A stretch of 64,000 nt of DNA from Aggregatilineales bacterium (GCA_030834905.1 JAUQWZ010000006.1:248001-312000); one strand, 5' to 3'; positions 8,909 to 18,619 are shown, counted from the stretch's first letter. The notes: generated by a model not told the origin, from the letters alone. Numbers and translations: made by a program.

Positions 8909-9304
8909 CTACGGCGTCCGTTTGGAAATGAGGCGCATTCTTTTCAGTTTCTCCATTAGTAAATCACGCGCCAGCCAGCTTGCCCCCACCAGTACCAATC
9001 CGACTCCGCCCATAATGGTTGCCAGATCGCGGTTGTGGTCAAGCTGGCGCAGTTCTTCGCCAGCGCGAATCAACCCCAACGCTTCGGTCTGCGTCTGCGG
9101 ATCGATCTGCTCATTCTGCGATTGAATCTGATAGGCGATATTCTGGTTGATCTGATTGGTCAGCACCGCGTACCCGATCAGCCCGCCAGCGAGCAGGACG
9201 ATTCCCACAACCGCAGGCGTCAACAACAGTGCCCTACCCCATTCCCGCTGCATGTGGTTCCATCCCGGCGCTAGTTTCGTATCGCGCAATTCTAGCGCGC
9301 CCAT
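8909..9304 (-). CDS. Small two-helix membrane protein
   Basis: A protein of about 131 residues with two hydrophobic segments (near residues 25-45 and 100-118) separated by a Gln/Asn-rich ~50-residue stretch, and a basic C-terminus. I do not recognise a family. The frame is open much further upstream but runs into the receiver gene, so I place the start at the ATG at 9304; an ATG at 9253 is also possible. It lies 26 bases downstream of the receiver gene on the same strand and is probably co-transcribed with it. Confidence 0.55.
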   Translation of the reverse strand: MGALELRDTKLAPGWNHMQREWGRALLLTPAVVGIVLLAGGLIGYAVLTNQINQNIAYQIQSQNEQIDPQTQTEALGLIRAGEELRQLDHNRDLATIMGGVGLVLVGASWLARDLLMEKLKRMRLISKRTP

Positions 9305-9330
9305 GCCAAAAGCAAACAGGCTGGCTGAAT

Positions 9331-9708
9331 TCAGGCGCGTGGGGCTGGCGGCGCGGCTGCTTTCCGAATGGTGCTGATGAGCCTGACCAGGCTGAAGGGC
9401 TTGGAAAGATAATCGATTGCGTAGGGCTGCGCTGCCAGACCGATGCCGCTGCTGGCACTGTGGGCGCTGACGACGACTACGGGGATGCGCGGATAGTCCG
9501 TCCTGAGCGTCCTGAGCAGCTCGATTCCGTCCAGTCCTTCCATTTGCAGATCGCATATCATGACGTCAAAATTGGGGTGTGTGCTGAGGATGCGAAGGGC
9601 GCTCGCCGGGCTGTGCGCTTCCTGAACCAGAAAACCGCCAAGCTGAAGCGCTTCAACCATCAGACTGCGATAGAGCGTATCGTCATCCACCACCAGTACA
9701 TTTGCCAT
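9331..9708 (-). CDS. Single-domain response regulator
   Basis: A CheY-like receiver of 125 residues without an output domain. The acidic pocket is in VVDDD near residues 6-10, the phospho-acceptor Asp is in MICDLQM, the conserved Ser/Thr region is VVVSAHS, and the lysine is in YLSKPF. The start at 9708 is favoured over one 21 bases upstream because a strong ribosome site (GGGGAG) is correctly placed. No histidine kinase is nearby. It probably works by protein contact, perhaps with the small membrane protein encoded just downstream. Confidence 0.88.
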   Translation of the reverse strand: MANVLVVDDDTLYRSLMVEALQLGGFLVQEAHSPASALRILSTHPNFDVMICDLQMEGLDGIELLRTLRTDYPRIPVVVVSAHSASSGIGLAAQPYAIDYLSKPFSLVRLISTIRKAAAPPAPRA

Positions 9709-9903
9709 TAATACTCCCCGCCCCGTCATTACATTAAATCTTCATTGTTATTATTGATTAAACTTCAATTTGGCGCAATTATCACTTAACTGTCCGTTAG
9801 GATTCTGTTACTAAACTGGTATTCAGATGGCGTGACTGAGCCTGCGCATCAGCCGAACTTTCTGATAGAATCGTTCGTGTTCAATAAATCATAGAGGAAT
9901 AGC

Positions 9904-11754
9904 GTGGCACAAACACGTAGCGACATTCGTAACATCGCCATTATCGCCCATGTCGATCACGGCAAGACGACTCTGGTGGATGGCATGTTGAAACAAACGA
10001 AGGTATTCCGCAATGCGGCGGCTGCGGGCGAACGCATCCTCGATTCCAATGCGCTGGAGCGCGAGCGTGGCATCACGATTTTGGCGAAGAACACGGCTGT
10101 GATCTGGAACGACACCAAAATCAACATTGTCGATACCCCCGGACACGCCGATTTTGGCGGTGAGGTCGAGCGCGTACTCAACATGGTTGATGGCGCTCTG
10201 CTGCTGGTGGACGCGGTTGAAGGACCCATGCCGCAGACCCGTTTCGTACTGCGCAAGGCACTTGGGCTTGGTTTGCGCGTCATCGTCGTCATCAATAAGG
10301 TTGATCGCCCTCATGCCGATCCCGAACGGGCGCTCAACCAGACGTTCGATCTGTTCATCGAACTGGGCGCGAGCGACGAGCAGGCGGAGTTTCCGGTGGT
10401 GTATACGGTTGGCTTGGAAGGACGCTCCGGCGTGACGCCGGAAGACTTGGGCGACGATTTGACGCCGCTGTTCGAGACGATCCTCAGCGAAATCGCCGCG
10501 CCGACCTATGACGACACCGCGCCAACCAGCCTGCTGGTGACGACGCTCGAATACGACAACTATAAAGGGCAGCTTGGAATCGGGCGGTTACATTCCGGCA
10601 CGCTCCGCAAAGGTGATAATGTCCTGCGGATAACACCCACCGGACAGCGCAGCACCGGACGCATCGAATACCTGTTCACATTCTATAATCTCACCAAGGT
10701 CGAAACGCCTGAAGTCCACGCGGGCGATATTCTCGCCTTTGGCGGGCTGGAGCAGCTTGGCATCAGTGACAACATTACCGACCCTACTAACCCGTTCATC
10801 CTGCCGCCGATCAGCGTCGAAGAACCAACAGTGCGCATGACTTTCGGCGTCAACACCTCGCCCTTCGCCGGGCGCGAGGGCAAAACGGGCTGGGGAACAT
10901 CACGCCGGCTTCGCGAGCGTCTGTACAACGAAACTCGCAGCAATCTTGCCTTGCGCGTGCAGGACAGCGACACGCCCGACCGCTTTATTGTCAGCGGGCG
11001 CGGCGAGCTGCATCTCGGCATTCTCATCGAGACGATGCGCCGTGAAGGCTACGAATTTGACGTCAGCAAGCCCGAAGTCATCTTTCGCCGCGATCCCGAA
11101 ACCGAGGAACTGCTGGAACCGGTGGAAGAAGTCGATATCGAAGTGGTGGACTCACTCACCGGAACGGTGGTGGAGCTGCTGGGCGGGCGGCGCGGGCGTA
11201 TGCTGGACATCCGCACCGACGCTGGCACGACCTATATGCGCTATCTGGTGCCAACGCGCGGCTTGCTCGGTTTTCGCTCGCAGTTCATGACTTCAACCAG
11301 CGGCATGGGACAGGTACATTCGATTTTCTACGGTTACGAGCCGTTCATGGGCAATATTCCAACCCGCCAGTATGGCAGCCTGGTCGCCTGGGAAACGGGC
11401 GTCGCCACGCCGTATGCGATGGTTCACGCGCAGGCGCGCGGCAGCTTTTTCATCGAGCCGGGCACCGACATCTATGAAGGCATGGTGGTGGGTGAACATA
11501 TCCGCCCCGAAGACCTCGCCGTCAACCTGTGTAAGACCAAGCAGCTCTCGGCGGTACGAACCAAGAACTACGCCGACGAAGAGCGTATGAACGGCATTCA
11601 GAATCTATCGCTGGATGACTTTCTCGAATTCATCGCCGAAGATGAACTGCTGGAAGTGACGCCGCAGAATTTGCGGGCGCGCAAGAAGGTGCTCAATAAC
11701 GAGCGCCGCATGAAAGAGCAGAAGGCGCGCGAGAAGATCATGGCGGGCGAATAG
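9904..11754 (+). CDS. typA: Ribosome-associated GTPase TypA/BipA
   Basis: Translational GTPase of 616 residues that binds the ribosome and helps 50S assembly and stress adaptation. G1 is [11 protein letters not shown]2 lies in RERGITI, G3 is DTPGHADF and G4 is NKVDR. The elongation-factor domain II and III/V regions follow, with the BipA-specific C-terminal domain in the last ~120 residues. The start is GTG at 9904, preceded by AGAGGA. It is transcribed alone and followed by a strong hairpin. The assignment is secure by length and motif order. Confidence 0.97.
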   Translation: MAQTRSDIRNIAIIAHVDHGKTTLVDGMLKQTKVFRNAAAAGERILDSNALERERGITILAKNTAVIWNDTKINIVDTPGHADFGGEVERVLNMVDGALLLVDAVEGPMPQTRFVLRKALGLGLRVIVVINKVDRPHADPERALNQTFDLFIELGASDEQAEFPVVYTVGLEGRSGVTPEDLGDDLTPLFETILSEIAAPTYDDTAPTSLLVTTLEYDNYKGQLGIGRLHSGTLRKGDNVLRITPTGQRSTGRIEYLFTFYNLTKVETPEVHAGDILAFGGLEQLGISDNITDPTNPFILPPISVEEPTVRMTFGVNTSPFAGREGKTGWGTSRRLRERLYNETRSNLALRVQDSDTPDRFIVSGRGELHLGILIETMRREGYEFDVSKPEVIFRRDPETEELLEPVEEVDIEVVDSLTGTVVELLGGRRGRMLDIRTDAGTTYMRYLVPTRGLLGFRSQFMTSTSGMGQVHSIFYGYEPFMGNIPTRQYGSLVAWETGVATPYAMVHAQARGSFFIEPGTDIYEGMVVGEHIRPEDLAVNLCKTKQLSAVRTKNYADEERMNGIQNLSLDDFLEFIAEDELLEVTPQNLRARKKVLNNERRMKEQKAREKIMAGE

Positions 11755-11802
11755 CCGCGCCGCGATTTATCCTGCGGGCATCATTCGACTATCTGAAACA
11801 AA

Positions 11803-11830
11803 ACAGAGGGACTCTCACGAGTCCCTCTGT
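11803..11830 (+). terminator. Hairpin after typA
   Basis: Perfect 12-base arms (ACAGAGGGACTC at 11803-11814, GAGTCCCTCTGT at 11819-11830) with loop TCAC lie 48 bases after the typA stop. Only a short T-rich stretch follows, so termination may be weak, or it may serve the convergent SWIM gene as well. Confidence 0.6.
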
Positions 11831-11853
11831 GCTTTATGCTCTGTCCGGCGGCG

Positions 11854-12213
11854 TTACGCCGGGCGCGTGGTCATGTAAATAGCGCCGTCACGGTTCGCCC
11901 CCGCCAGCCGCAGAATACGATGCCGCTGCCGCTTCGCTTCGTCAATATCCAGCCAGAAGCTCAGCACCCGCTGCTGCTTTGCCGCGACGTGGTTCAGGGC
12001 TGCCATAACGTGTGAACAGCCGTAACCGCCGTTCTGCGCCCACGGGCAGGTGCAGCGCGCGTGAATGCTGCCATCCGGCTCGGTTTCAAGGGTGACGATG
12101 TGATGCGCGTAAGGATTGGAACGGCTCGTCACCACCAGCGTGTTCGGCGCGACAATCCGCGCCCGCAAATTCTTGCTGCGCGCCTGTAACTTCTTGATTT
12201 TTGTCGGTTTCAT
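11854..12213 (-). CDS. SWIM zinc-finger protein, stand-alone
   Basis: A 119-residue basic protein whose centre is a SWIM-type zinc motif: CTCPW near residues 54-58, then GCSHVMAAL near residues 66-74, giving the CxCx(n)CxH pattern. SWIM domains bind zinc and usually DNA or protein partners, and normally sit inside larger proteins such as SNF2-like helicases. Here nothing else is attached. The N-terminus is Lys/Arg-rich, which suits nucleic-acid binding. No partner gene is adjacent on the same strand, so the role is unknown. Confidence 0.75.
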   Translation of the reverse strand: MKPTKIKKLQARSKNLRARIVAPNTLVVTSRSNPYAHHIVTLETEPDGSIHARCTCPWAQNGGYGCSHVMAALNHVAAKQQRVLSFWLDIDEAKRQRHRILRLAGANRDGAIYMTTRPA

Positions 12214-12368
12214 CGCACCACCTCATACCACCACTACCGGACTCCTATATCGCTATCATAGCACAAATGTTCCATTCTGACCAGAGAAAAGTTGAGATTT
12301 CTGATCAATTTCTTACGGACTCCGACAAAACAGGTTGGGATAAGTTGGGTTAATTTGGGATAACAAAA

Positions 12369-12400
12369 AACGGAGGCAGCAGCCGGGCTGTGCCTCCGTT
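12369..12400 (-). terminator. Rho-independent terminator of the VOC gene
   Basis: Read on the minus strand this is a 10-base stem (AACGGAGGCA pairing with TGCCTCCGTT) closed by a 12-base partly self-complementary loop and followed at once by a T-run. It lies 48 bases after the VOC gene stop and is a standard intrinsic terminator. Confidence 0.8.
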
Positions 12401-12447
12401 CGCAGGAGCTTTGCTATCGCATTCTCGAAGCGGAAGCCATATCAGCC

Positions 12448-13533
12448 TTATGGGGTGACAGGCTGCCACTCCGGTACAACCAGCGGCTGAAGCGCGCCTT
12501 CAATGGCGCTGCGGCTGTGTTCGAGCCAGGGCGGCAGCATCAGGCGCGTCCCCAGCGCCTCAACCGGTTCATCCACCGCGAAGCCGGGTCCGACAGTCGC
12601 CAGCTCGATAATGTGACCATCGGGATCGTTGGTGTAGATACTCTTGAAGTACGTCCGCTCTCTGACCGGAGACACCTGCAAGCCCGCCTTGATCAATCGT
12701 TCGCGCCATTCTAGCTGCGTTTCCTCGTCGGCAACCGCCAGCGCGAAATGGTGCGTCGTCCCCACGCCCATGCGGGCGGGGCGGGTCTTGTTCGGGTCGC
12801 GCTCGAAATAGGTGACCACCGTTCCCGGTTCGCCATCGCCAACGCCCCAGTACCAGTGCGCCGAGGATGGATCGTCAAAGTTCGACGTCATCTTCAGCCG
12901 CCTCATGCCGAGCAGATCCTCATAAAAGGCGCGCGTGCGCTGTATATCAGCGCCAACTGCCGTGATGTGGTGCATCCCATGCCGCAGCGCCATATCGGGC
13001 GTGATTTCAGGCACCGGCTGCTGCCACGTCTCCGCGCCGATGCGGTCTTCATCGCGGTTGGAGATCATCATTTCGGCGGGTGGTTCGCGATATTCCGTCC
13101 CAAGGCTGTCCGCGTCCTCGTCCACCGTCCAGCCGGGTCCGCGGGTGGCGATCTCGATAATGACGCCATCAGGATCGTTGAAGTAGATCGACTTGAAGTA
13201 GTGGCGATCATACGGTCCGCGAACCCTGATACCGAGATCGACCAGCCGCCGCTTCCACTTCAGCAAGCCATCATCATCGGCGGCGCCGAGCGCGTAATGA
13301 TGGGTGCCGCCAATGCCGGTCAGCCCACGCGGGGCGCGCGCCCATTCAAAATAGGTGATCGCCGTACCGGGTCGTCCGGTCTGGTCGCCAAAATAGAGGT
13401 GATAGCTGCCGGGATCGTCAAAATTGACCGTCTGCTTGACCAGCCGCAGCCCCAGCACGCGGGTGTAAAAGTCCGTTGTTCGCTGCGCGTTGGCGCTGAC
13501 CAGCGTAATATGATGCAGTCCAAGGATGCTCAC
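12448..13533 (-). CDS. Two-domain VOC dioxygenase, MhqO-like
   Basis: A 361-residue protein of two vicinal-oxygen-chelate modules that repeat each other. Residues 1-150 start LGLHHITLV and residues 180-340 start HGMHHITAV; each carries the GTTHHFAL/GTHHYAL and IIEIAT/IIELAT motifs that supply metal-binding His and Glu. Such proteins are annotated as ring-cleaving dioxygenases; the Bacillus member MhqO confers resistance to hydroquinones. It lies downstream of an esterase gene resembling MhqD, on the same strand with a 97-base gap. The pairing supports a quinone or aromatic detoxification role, which is inferred. Confidence 0.85.
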   Translation of the reverse strand: MSILGLHHITLVSANAQRTTDFYTRVLGLRLVKQTVNFDDPGSYHLYFGDQTGRPGTAITYFEWARAPRGLTGIGGTHHYALGAADDDGLLKWKRRLVDLGIRVRGPYDRHYFKSIYFNDPDGVIIEIATRGPGWTVDEDADSLGTEYREPPAEMMISNRDEDRIGAETWQQPVPEITPDMALRHGMHHITAVGADIQRTRAFYEDLLGMRRLKMTSNFDDPSSAHWYWGVGDGEPGTVVTYFERDPNKTRPARMGVGTTHHFALAVADEETQLEWRERLIKAGLQVSPVRERTYFKSIYTNDPDGHIIELATVGPGFAVDEPVEALGTRLMLPPWLEHSRSAIEGALQPLVVPEWQPVTP

Positions 13534-13630
13534 GAGATTGACACCTTATGACTCTGCCTGCAAGGAACGAACACGCATATTCTTTAGACGCATAATGAAC
13601 GCAGTTCTTACAGGTCAGGCAGGCGGCAGG

Positions 13631-14287
13631 TTACTCCTCGGGGGTGACCGCCGCCATCATCGCCCGCACAAAATCGATTTCGTCCTCGTTGATGGTGTGT
13701 CCCATATTGGGATAGAGCCGAGCCGTCACCTGCCCTTCGAGCATCCGCAGCACCTCGGCGCTGTGAATCACCCGCGCTTTCGGGATGTGCGCGTCCAGAT
13801 CGCTGCATCCGAGGAAGACCGGCGTGCCTTCAAGCGATCCGGCGTAATTGCGCGAAATGCCATCGGGACCGATCAGACCGCCGCTTAAGCCGACCACGCC
13901 GCCATAGCGCCGCGCGTTCCGGGCGGCATATTCCAGCGCCAGGCACGCGCCCTGTGAAAAGCCCAGCAGCATGATCCGGTCATGGGTAAAGCCAGCCCGG
14001 TTTAGTCGTTCGATCACGTCGGAAATGGCGGTCAGCGCCGAGGTGAGATAGGGTTCATTCATCGGAATCGGCTGAAGAAAGCTATGCGGATACCAGGTGT
14101 TGCCCGCCGCCTGCGGCGCGAGATAGACGAAATCAGGCTGCTTCAGGTCTTCCTGAAGCCATAGGATGCTCTGGGCAGTCGCGCCACGACCATGAACCAT
14201 CACCATCGCGGCGCGCGCTTCATCAAGCGGCGCTCCCGCCTGCAAAATCGGCTGCCCCGCATGGGGGTCAGAAGTCGTCGAATTCAT
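13631..14287 (-). CDS. Alpha/beta-hydrolase (phospholipase/carboxylesterase), MhqD-like
   Basis: A 218-residue cytoplasmic serine hydrolase of the phospholipase/carboxylesterase group. The oxyanion-hole motif is VMVHGRGA near residue 30, the nucleophile is Ser111 in GFSQG, an acid lies at Asp163 or Asp165 (CSDLDAHIP), and the base is His197 (NMGHT). It precedes the two-domain VOC gene, as in mhq loci. The natural substrate is unknown, and other carboxylesterases share this fold. Confidence 0.85.
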   Translation of the reverse strand: MNSTTSDPHAGQPILQAGAPLDEARAAMVMVHGRGATAQSILWLQEDLKQPDFVYLAPQAAGNTWYPHSFLQPIPMNEPYLTSALTAISDVIERLNRAGFTHDRIMLLGFSQGACLALEYAARNARRYGGVVGLSGGLIGPDGISRNYAGSLEGTPVFLGCSDLDAHIPKARVIHSAEVLRMLEGQVTARLYPNMGHTINEDEIDFVRAMMAAVTPEE

Positions 14288-14448
14288 GAGCTTCGTCCTT
14301 CAGGTAGAATACTCGATACGCGCTTCAGCTTTACGAAGCAGTGGGCAGGCGCGAAAATCACCAGACACCAAACCCAATCACAGGCATGTAAAATTATCCT
14401 GCATGTGAAGTTATTATTGTATCCGTTTACGACGACAACACACGCGAT

Positions 14449-14471
14449 TGCCCGGCTGATTCGGGCATTTT
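14449..14471 (+). terminator. Small hairpin with T-run ahead of the GH13 gene
   Basis: TGCCCG/CGGGCA arms (14449-14467, 7-base loop) are followed by ATTTTCG, 50 bases before the amylase start. It could be an attenuator in the leader or a leftover terminator. The 229-base gap holds no other gene that I can see. Confidence 0.35.
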
Positions 14472-14516
14472 CGTCTGCGGGGCTTCGGCGCTCCGCCAGA
14501 AAAGGATTGGCTGCTG

Positions 14517-16112
14517 ATGCGAAAGTACCTGATTGTAATCGTTCTGATGCTTCTAAGCTTCACGCCGGTCACGGCGCAGGACGGCGAGCCGTGGTGGAAT
14601 GACCGCGTTTTTTATGAAATCTTCGTGCGAAGCTTCTATGACAGCGACGGGGACGGCATTGGCGATTTGCAGGGCGTTATCCAGAAGCTCGATTACCTGA
14701 ATGACGGCGATCCGGCGACCACGACTGATCTCGGCGTGACCGGACTCTGGCTGATGCCGGTCACGCAGTCGCCCAGCTATCACGGCTATGATGTCACCGA
14801 TTACCGCCAGATCGAGGACGATTACGGCACGATGGAAGACTTCCACGCCCTGCTGAACGCGGCGCGCGCGCGCGGCATCGCCGTGATTGTCGATCTGGTG
14901 CTGAACCACACCTCGTCGCAGCACCCATGGTTTGTCGCCTCAGCAGCGGGTGATCCCGACTATGCCGACTGGTATGTCTGGGAAGATGCCGATCCCGGCT
15001 ATCGCGGCCCGTCCTCACAGGTGGTCTGGATTCCGCGCGACGGGCGCTACTATTACGCCGTCTTCTGGGATGGGATGCCCGACCTGAACTATGAGTCGGC
15101 AGCCGTGACCGCTGAAATGCACGATGTTGCCCGATTCTGGCTCGAAGACGTCGGCGTGGACGGCTTCCGGCTGGACGGCATCAAGCACCTGATCGAGGAG
15201 GAACGGCAGCAGGAAAACACGCCGTCAACCCACCAATGGCTGCAAGAATTCAACGCCTTTGTCGATTCAGTCAATCCAGACGCGCTGACAGTAGGTGAAG
15301 TGTGGAGCAGCAGTTTTGCCGCCGCCCAGTATGTCAGCAGCGGCGAAGTCGATATCACGTTTGAGTTTGGTTTGGCGCAGGCGGTGATGCAAAGCCTCGC
15401 CGTGGGTGCCAATTACCCGCTGGTGGGGGTGCAGAACAGCATCTTTTCGCTCTACCCAACGGGACAGATGGCAACCTTCCTGACCAACCACGATCAGAAC
15501 CGGGTCATGTCGCAGCTTCGCGGCAGCGTGGACACGGCAAAGGTCGGCGCGTCGCTGCTGCTGACGCTGCCCGGCATCCCCTTTATCTACTATGGCGAAG
15601 AAATCGGGATGCAGGGCATGAAGCCGGATGAGCGCATCCGCACGCCGATGCAGTGGGATTCAACGCCTCAGACGGCAGGATTTACAAGCGCCGAACCATG
15701 GGAGCCGCTTTCGACCGGAAATGAAGAAGGCGTCAGCGTCGCCGATCAGACTGGCGATCCAACCTCGCTGCTCAGTCACTATCGCAGTCTGATCCGCCTG
15801 CGCGGCGAGCATCTGGCGCTGCGTCAGGGGAGCTTTGTCGAGGTCACGTCCGATGACAGCGCCGTGTTCAGCTATCTGCGGGTGACGCCGGATGAAACGC
15901 TGCTGGTGGTCGCCAACCTGTCGCGCAATCTGAACGACGAATACAGCCTGTCGCTGGCGTCGGGCAGCTTGAACGGTGTCACGGCGGCGAGCCTGATCTT
16001 TGGCGACGGGCAGCCAACCGCGCCCACCGTGAACGCCAACGGCGGCTTTGATGCCTATCGCCCGCTGGCGTCGCTGCCAGCACGCAGCGCGAGCATCATC
16101 CGGCTGAATTGA
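14517..16112 (+). CDS. Secreted alpha-amylase family (GH13) glucosidase
   Basis: Exported glycoside hydrolase of 531 residues acting on alpha-1,4 or alpha-1,6 glucosides outside the cytoplasm. A signal peptide spans residues 1-20 (cleavage after VTA). The GH13 regions are in order: DLVLNH near 126, GFRLDGIKH with nucleophile Asp220, GEVW with acid/base Glu261, and TNHDQ with Asp326. GDGIGDLQG near residue 45 resembles oligo-1,6-glucosidase and trehalose-synthase members. A C-terminal beta domain ends the protein. The gene is alone on its strand. Precise specificity cannot be read by eye. Confidence 0.92.
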   Translation: MRKYLIVIVLMLLSFTPVTAQDGEPWWNDRVFYEIFVRSFYDSDGDGIGDLQGVIQKLDYLNDGDPATTTDLGVTGLWLMPVTQSPSYHGYDVTDYRQIEDDYGTMEDFHALLNAARARGIAVIVDLVLNHTSSQHPWFVASAAGDPDYADWYVWEDADPGYRGPSSQVVWIPRDGRYYYAVFWDGMPDLNYESAAVTAEMHDVARFWLEDVGVDGFRLDGIKHLIEEERQQENTPSTHQWLQEFNAFVDSVNPDALTVGEVWSSSFAAAQYVSSGEVDITFEFGLAQAVMQSLAVGANYPLVGVQNSIFSLYPTGQMATFLTNHDQNRVMSQLRGSVDTAKVGASLLLTLPGIPFIYYGEEIGMQGMKPDERIRTPMQWDSTPQTAGFTSAEPWEPLSTGNEEGVSVADQTGDPTSLLSHYRSLIRLRGEHLALRQGSFVEVTSDDSAVFSYLRVTPDETLLVVANLSRNLNDEYSLSLASGSLNGVTAASLIFGDGQPTAPTVNANGGFDAYRPLASLPARSASIIRLN

Positions 16113-16161
16113 CAGCCGCCCGGCGCGGGGGTGGGTTGGCTCTCATCCCTGCCCGGCAGAT

Positions 16162-16204
16162 TGAGCATTTGCTCATTCACCAGCCTTCGAGTTGCGAGTA
16201 CAAT
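16162..16204 (+). promoter_or_regulatory. Candidate promoter and palindrome before the cyclophilin gene
   Basis: A palindrome TGAGCA/TGCTCA (16162-16175) lies directly upstream of a weak -35 (TTCACC, 16176-16181), a 17-base spacer and a -10 TACAAT (16199-16204). The start codon is 39 bases further on. Confidence 0.35.
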
Positions 16205-16242
16205 CTACCATCATCGTTTACAGCACACCTGAAGAGGACTCA

Positions 16243-17487
16243 ATGAGACGTTTACTGCAAGCCGCAGTCTGTGCGGTGTTGATCCTGACGCTTGGCGCGA
16301 CTGCTGCTCTGGCGCAGGACAGCCAGACCCCCGAAGAAATCTGCGCTGCCGCCGTTCCAGCCGCCGATCCGGCTGTCCGCGAGTATGAAGCGCCGGATGA
16401 AGTACTCGAAGCCGGAGTCGATTACCGCGCTGTCTTCTGCACCGAAGCTGGCGCTGTTTATATTGACCTGCTTGAAGAATACGCCCCGCTGACGGTTAAC
16501 AGCTTTGTTTTCCTGGCGCAGGAAGGCTATTACAACAACACCACCTTCCACCGCGTGCTCGAAGCCTTCATGGCGCAGGGCGGCGATCCAACCGCAACCG
16601 GAACCGGCGGTCCGGGTTACCAGTTTGCCGATGAATTTGTCGGATTCCTGCATTTTGATCGTCCCGGCTGGCTGGCGATGGCGAACGCGGGCGCTGGCAC
16701 CAACGGCAGCCAGTTCTTCATCACCACCACGGCGACGCCGCACCTGAACAACGCCCATACTATCTTTGGCGAAGTTCTCGAAGGACAGGAAAACGTGGAC
16801 GCGCTGCGCCTGCGCGATCCGAACGTGGACACAGAACCGGGCGCGGCGCTGGAAACGGTCGTCATCGTGACCGATCCGTCCACAGTAACCACCACCTATG
16901 AAGCACCCGCGCCAGCCACAGAGGAAGATTTTCAGGCGGTGCTGGATTTCATCGCCGAGCAGGTAGGCGCGCCGCTGGCAGCGAATGAGGATGCTACCGG
17001 CATCTTCACCGCCGATGAAGTCGTGGCAGCCGCGCCGGAAGCGCTGCGGGAAGATTATGCCGCCCTGCTGGACGAACATCACTTCGAGTACCGCGTCGGC
17101 AGCAGCATTGTCAGCGCCGAATGCGATCTGGAAGCCTCGCCGATTACGGCAATTGGCTACGCGCTGGATGTCTTTGCCAGCCGCGAGGATGCGGCGGCAG
17201 TGCTGGCAGATGGTTTGTTACAGCAAATTCCTATCGAAAACGGGATGAGCCAGCTTGATGACAGCGCTGCCGCGTCCTACCCCGTGTTCACCGAAACCGC
17301 CACCACCTGTGACACCGAGGTTCTGCGCACCCTCACCCACTGGCAGCGCGGGCGTTACGTGGTCACGACAGAAGTGACCTACGCCAGCAGCGTCCCGGCA
17401 TCGCCCGACGCGGTGCTGACGCAGTTCGTCGGCACTGTGTTCTACGAGCCGCTGTTCTCGGATGTGCTGCGGGCGGAAATCCGCTAA
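16243..17487 (+). CDS. Secreted cyclophilin-type peptidyl-prolyl isomerase with extra C-terminal domain
   Basis: An exported prolyl isomerase of 414 residues. The signal peptide covers residues 1-24 (cleavage near ALAQD). The cyclophilin domain follows (about 70-210), with the catalytic-site motif TTFHRV, then MAQGGDPT and GSQFFITT. A further ~190 residues form a domain I do not recognise, containing several Cys residues that could form disulphides outside the cell. The ATG at 16243 is used because AGAGGA precedes it. It probably helps fold exported proteins such as the upstream amylase, which is inference. Confidence 0.88.
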   Translation: MRRLLQAAVCAVLILTLGATAALAQDSQTPEEICAAAVPAADPAVREYEAPDEVLEAGVDYRAVFCTEAGAVYIDLLEEYAPLTVNSFVFLAQEGYYNNTTFHRVLEAFMAQGGDPTATGTGGPGYQFADEFVGFLHFDRPGWLAMANAGAGTNGSQFFITTTATPHLNNAHTIFGEVLEGQENVDALRLRDPNVDTEPGAALETVVIVTDPSTVTTTYEAPAPATEEDFQAVLDFIAEQVGAPLAANEDATGIFTADEVVAAAPEALREDYAALLDEHHFEYRVGSSIVSAECDLEASPITAIGYALDVFASREDAAAVLADGLLQQIPIENGMSQLDDSAAASYPVFTETATTCDTEVLRTLTHWQRGRYVVTTEVTYASSVPASPDAVLTQFVGTVFYEPLFSDVLRAEIR

Positions 17488-17546
17488 CAGCAGAGGACAT
17501 TCGCTTCTCAACCCACGTAGTTGGGGCTGGGAATTCCGATCATATG

Positions 17547-17572
17547 CAGGGGCGCGGCACGCCGCGCCCCTG
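17547..17572. repeat. Palindrome between convergent cyclophilin and btuD genes
   Basis: Perfect 12-base arms (CAGGGGCGCGGC at 17547-17558, GCCGCGCCCCTG at 17561-17572) with a 2-base centre. It belongs to the GGGGCG palindrome family and may stop transcription from both sides. Confidence 0.65.
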
Positions 17573-17581
17573 CCCCCTGTA

Positions 17582-18619
17582 TTAAGGACGCGCCTCATCC
17601 GGCAGTCCAGACTCGCTCGCGCGCGCCACCTGCGCCGTCTTGTCTTTCAGCAGCGCCAGCACCGCATACAGCGAATTCACCATTTCCGAACTGCCATTCA
17701 GCCCAACCCGGTAGCGAGGCATCACCGGAGCCGCCATCACCTCAACCACCAGATCGCTCGCCGGATTGATGAGATAGCCGCCGCGTTCCAGCGCCCGCGC
17801 CGCCCACAAGGCAGCCGCGCCATCGCCTATCAGCCGCACCGCGCCCGCTGGTTGTTCCCGCGCCGCGAACGCGCCGGTTTCGATATCAAAGCGGACGCCA
17901 GCGCTGGCAAATGCCTGTTCAACCGCCCCGCTTAACACCAGGTCTTCCGGCGCGCCAACCCGCATCGAGCCGTCGAGCGACAGCAGCCACACCTGATCGG
18001 CGGTGCGCAGCGCCAGATCCAGATCGTGGGTAGACAGCAGGATTGCCCGGCGTGTCTCATGCGCCAGCGAGCGCAGCAGATGCACGATCTCCACCCGGCG
18101 CGGCAGATCGAGATATGCCGTCGGCTCATCAAGGATCATCACCTGCGGCTCCTGCGCCAGCGCCCGCGCGATCAGGATTTTCTGCCGTTCGCCGTCGCTC
18201 AATTGGTGGACACTGCGGTCTGCCAGTTCTGCCGCGCCAACCGAACGCAGCGCCCATGACACCACCAGACGGTCAGCATCGGTCAGCCGACTCATCCAGT
18301 CGGTGAACGGGTATCTGCCGAGTGCCACCAGCTCGCGCGCCGTGATCAAACCGGCGTCGATGCGTTCCGTCAGCACCACGCTCAGGCGCTGGGCGATCTG
18401 CTTCGCCGCCAGCCGGATGATGTCGTCGCCCTGAAGCTGCACGCTGCCGGACAGCGGCGGCTGCATTCCCGCCAGCGTCCGCATGAGGGTGCTCTTGCCC
18501 GCGCCGTTGGGACCCAGCAGGCAGACCAGCTCACCGGCGCGCAGCCGCAGCGACAGATTTGCCGCAAGCGGGCGTCCGCGATAGCCAATCGTCAAATCGT
18601 GGGTCGTCAGAACGTTCAT
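17582..18619 (-). CDS. btuD: Cobalamin ABC transporter ATP-binding protein
   Basis: ATPase of a FecCD-type importer, 345 residues. Walker A is GPNGAGKST near residue 37, the signature is QLSDGERQK, Walker B is VMILDEPTAYL, and the switch His is in STHD. The ATPase core ends near residue 250, and an extra ~95-residue C-terminal part of unknown function follows. The start overlaps the permease stop by 4 bases. Siderophore and B12 ATPases look alike; the B12 assignment rests on the cobalamin riboswitch at the head of the operon. Confidence 0.85.
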   Translation of the reverse strand: MNVLTTHDLTIGYRGRPLAANLSLRLRAGELVCLLGPNGAGKSTLMRTLAGMQPPLSGSVQLQGDDIIRLAAKQIAQRLSVVLTERIDAGLITARELVALGRYPFTDWMSRLTDADRLVVSWALRSVGAAELADRSVHQLSDGERQKILIARALAQEPQVMILDEPTAYLDLPRRVEIVHLLRSLAHETRRAILLSTHDLDLALRTADQVWLLSLDGSMRVGAPEDLVLSGAVEQAFASAGVRFDIETGAFAAREQPAGAVRLIGDGAAALWAARALERGGYLINPASDLVVEVMAAPVMPRYRVGLNGSSEMVNSLYAVLALLKDKTAQVARASESGLPDEARP

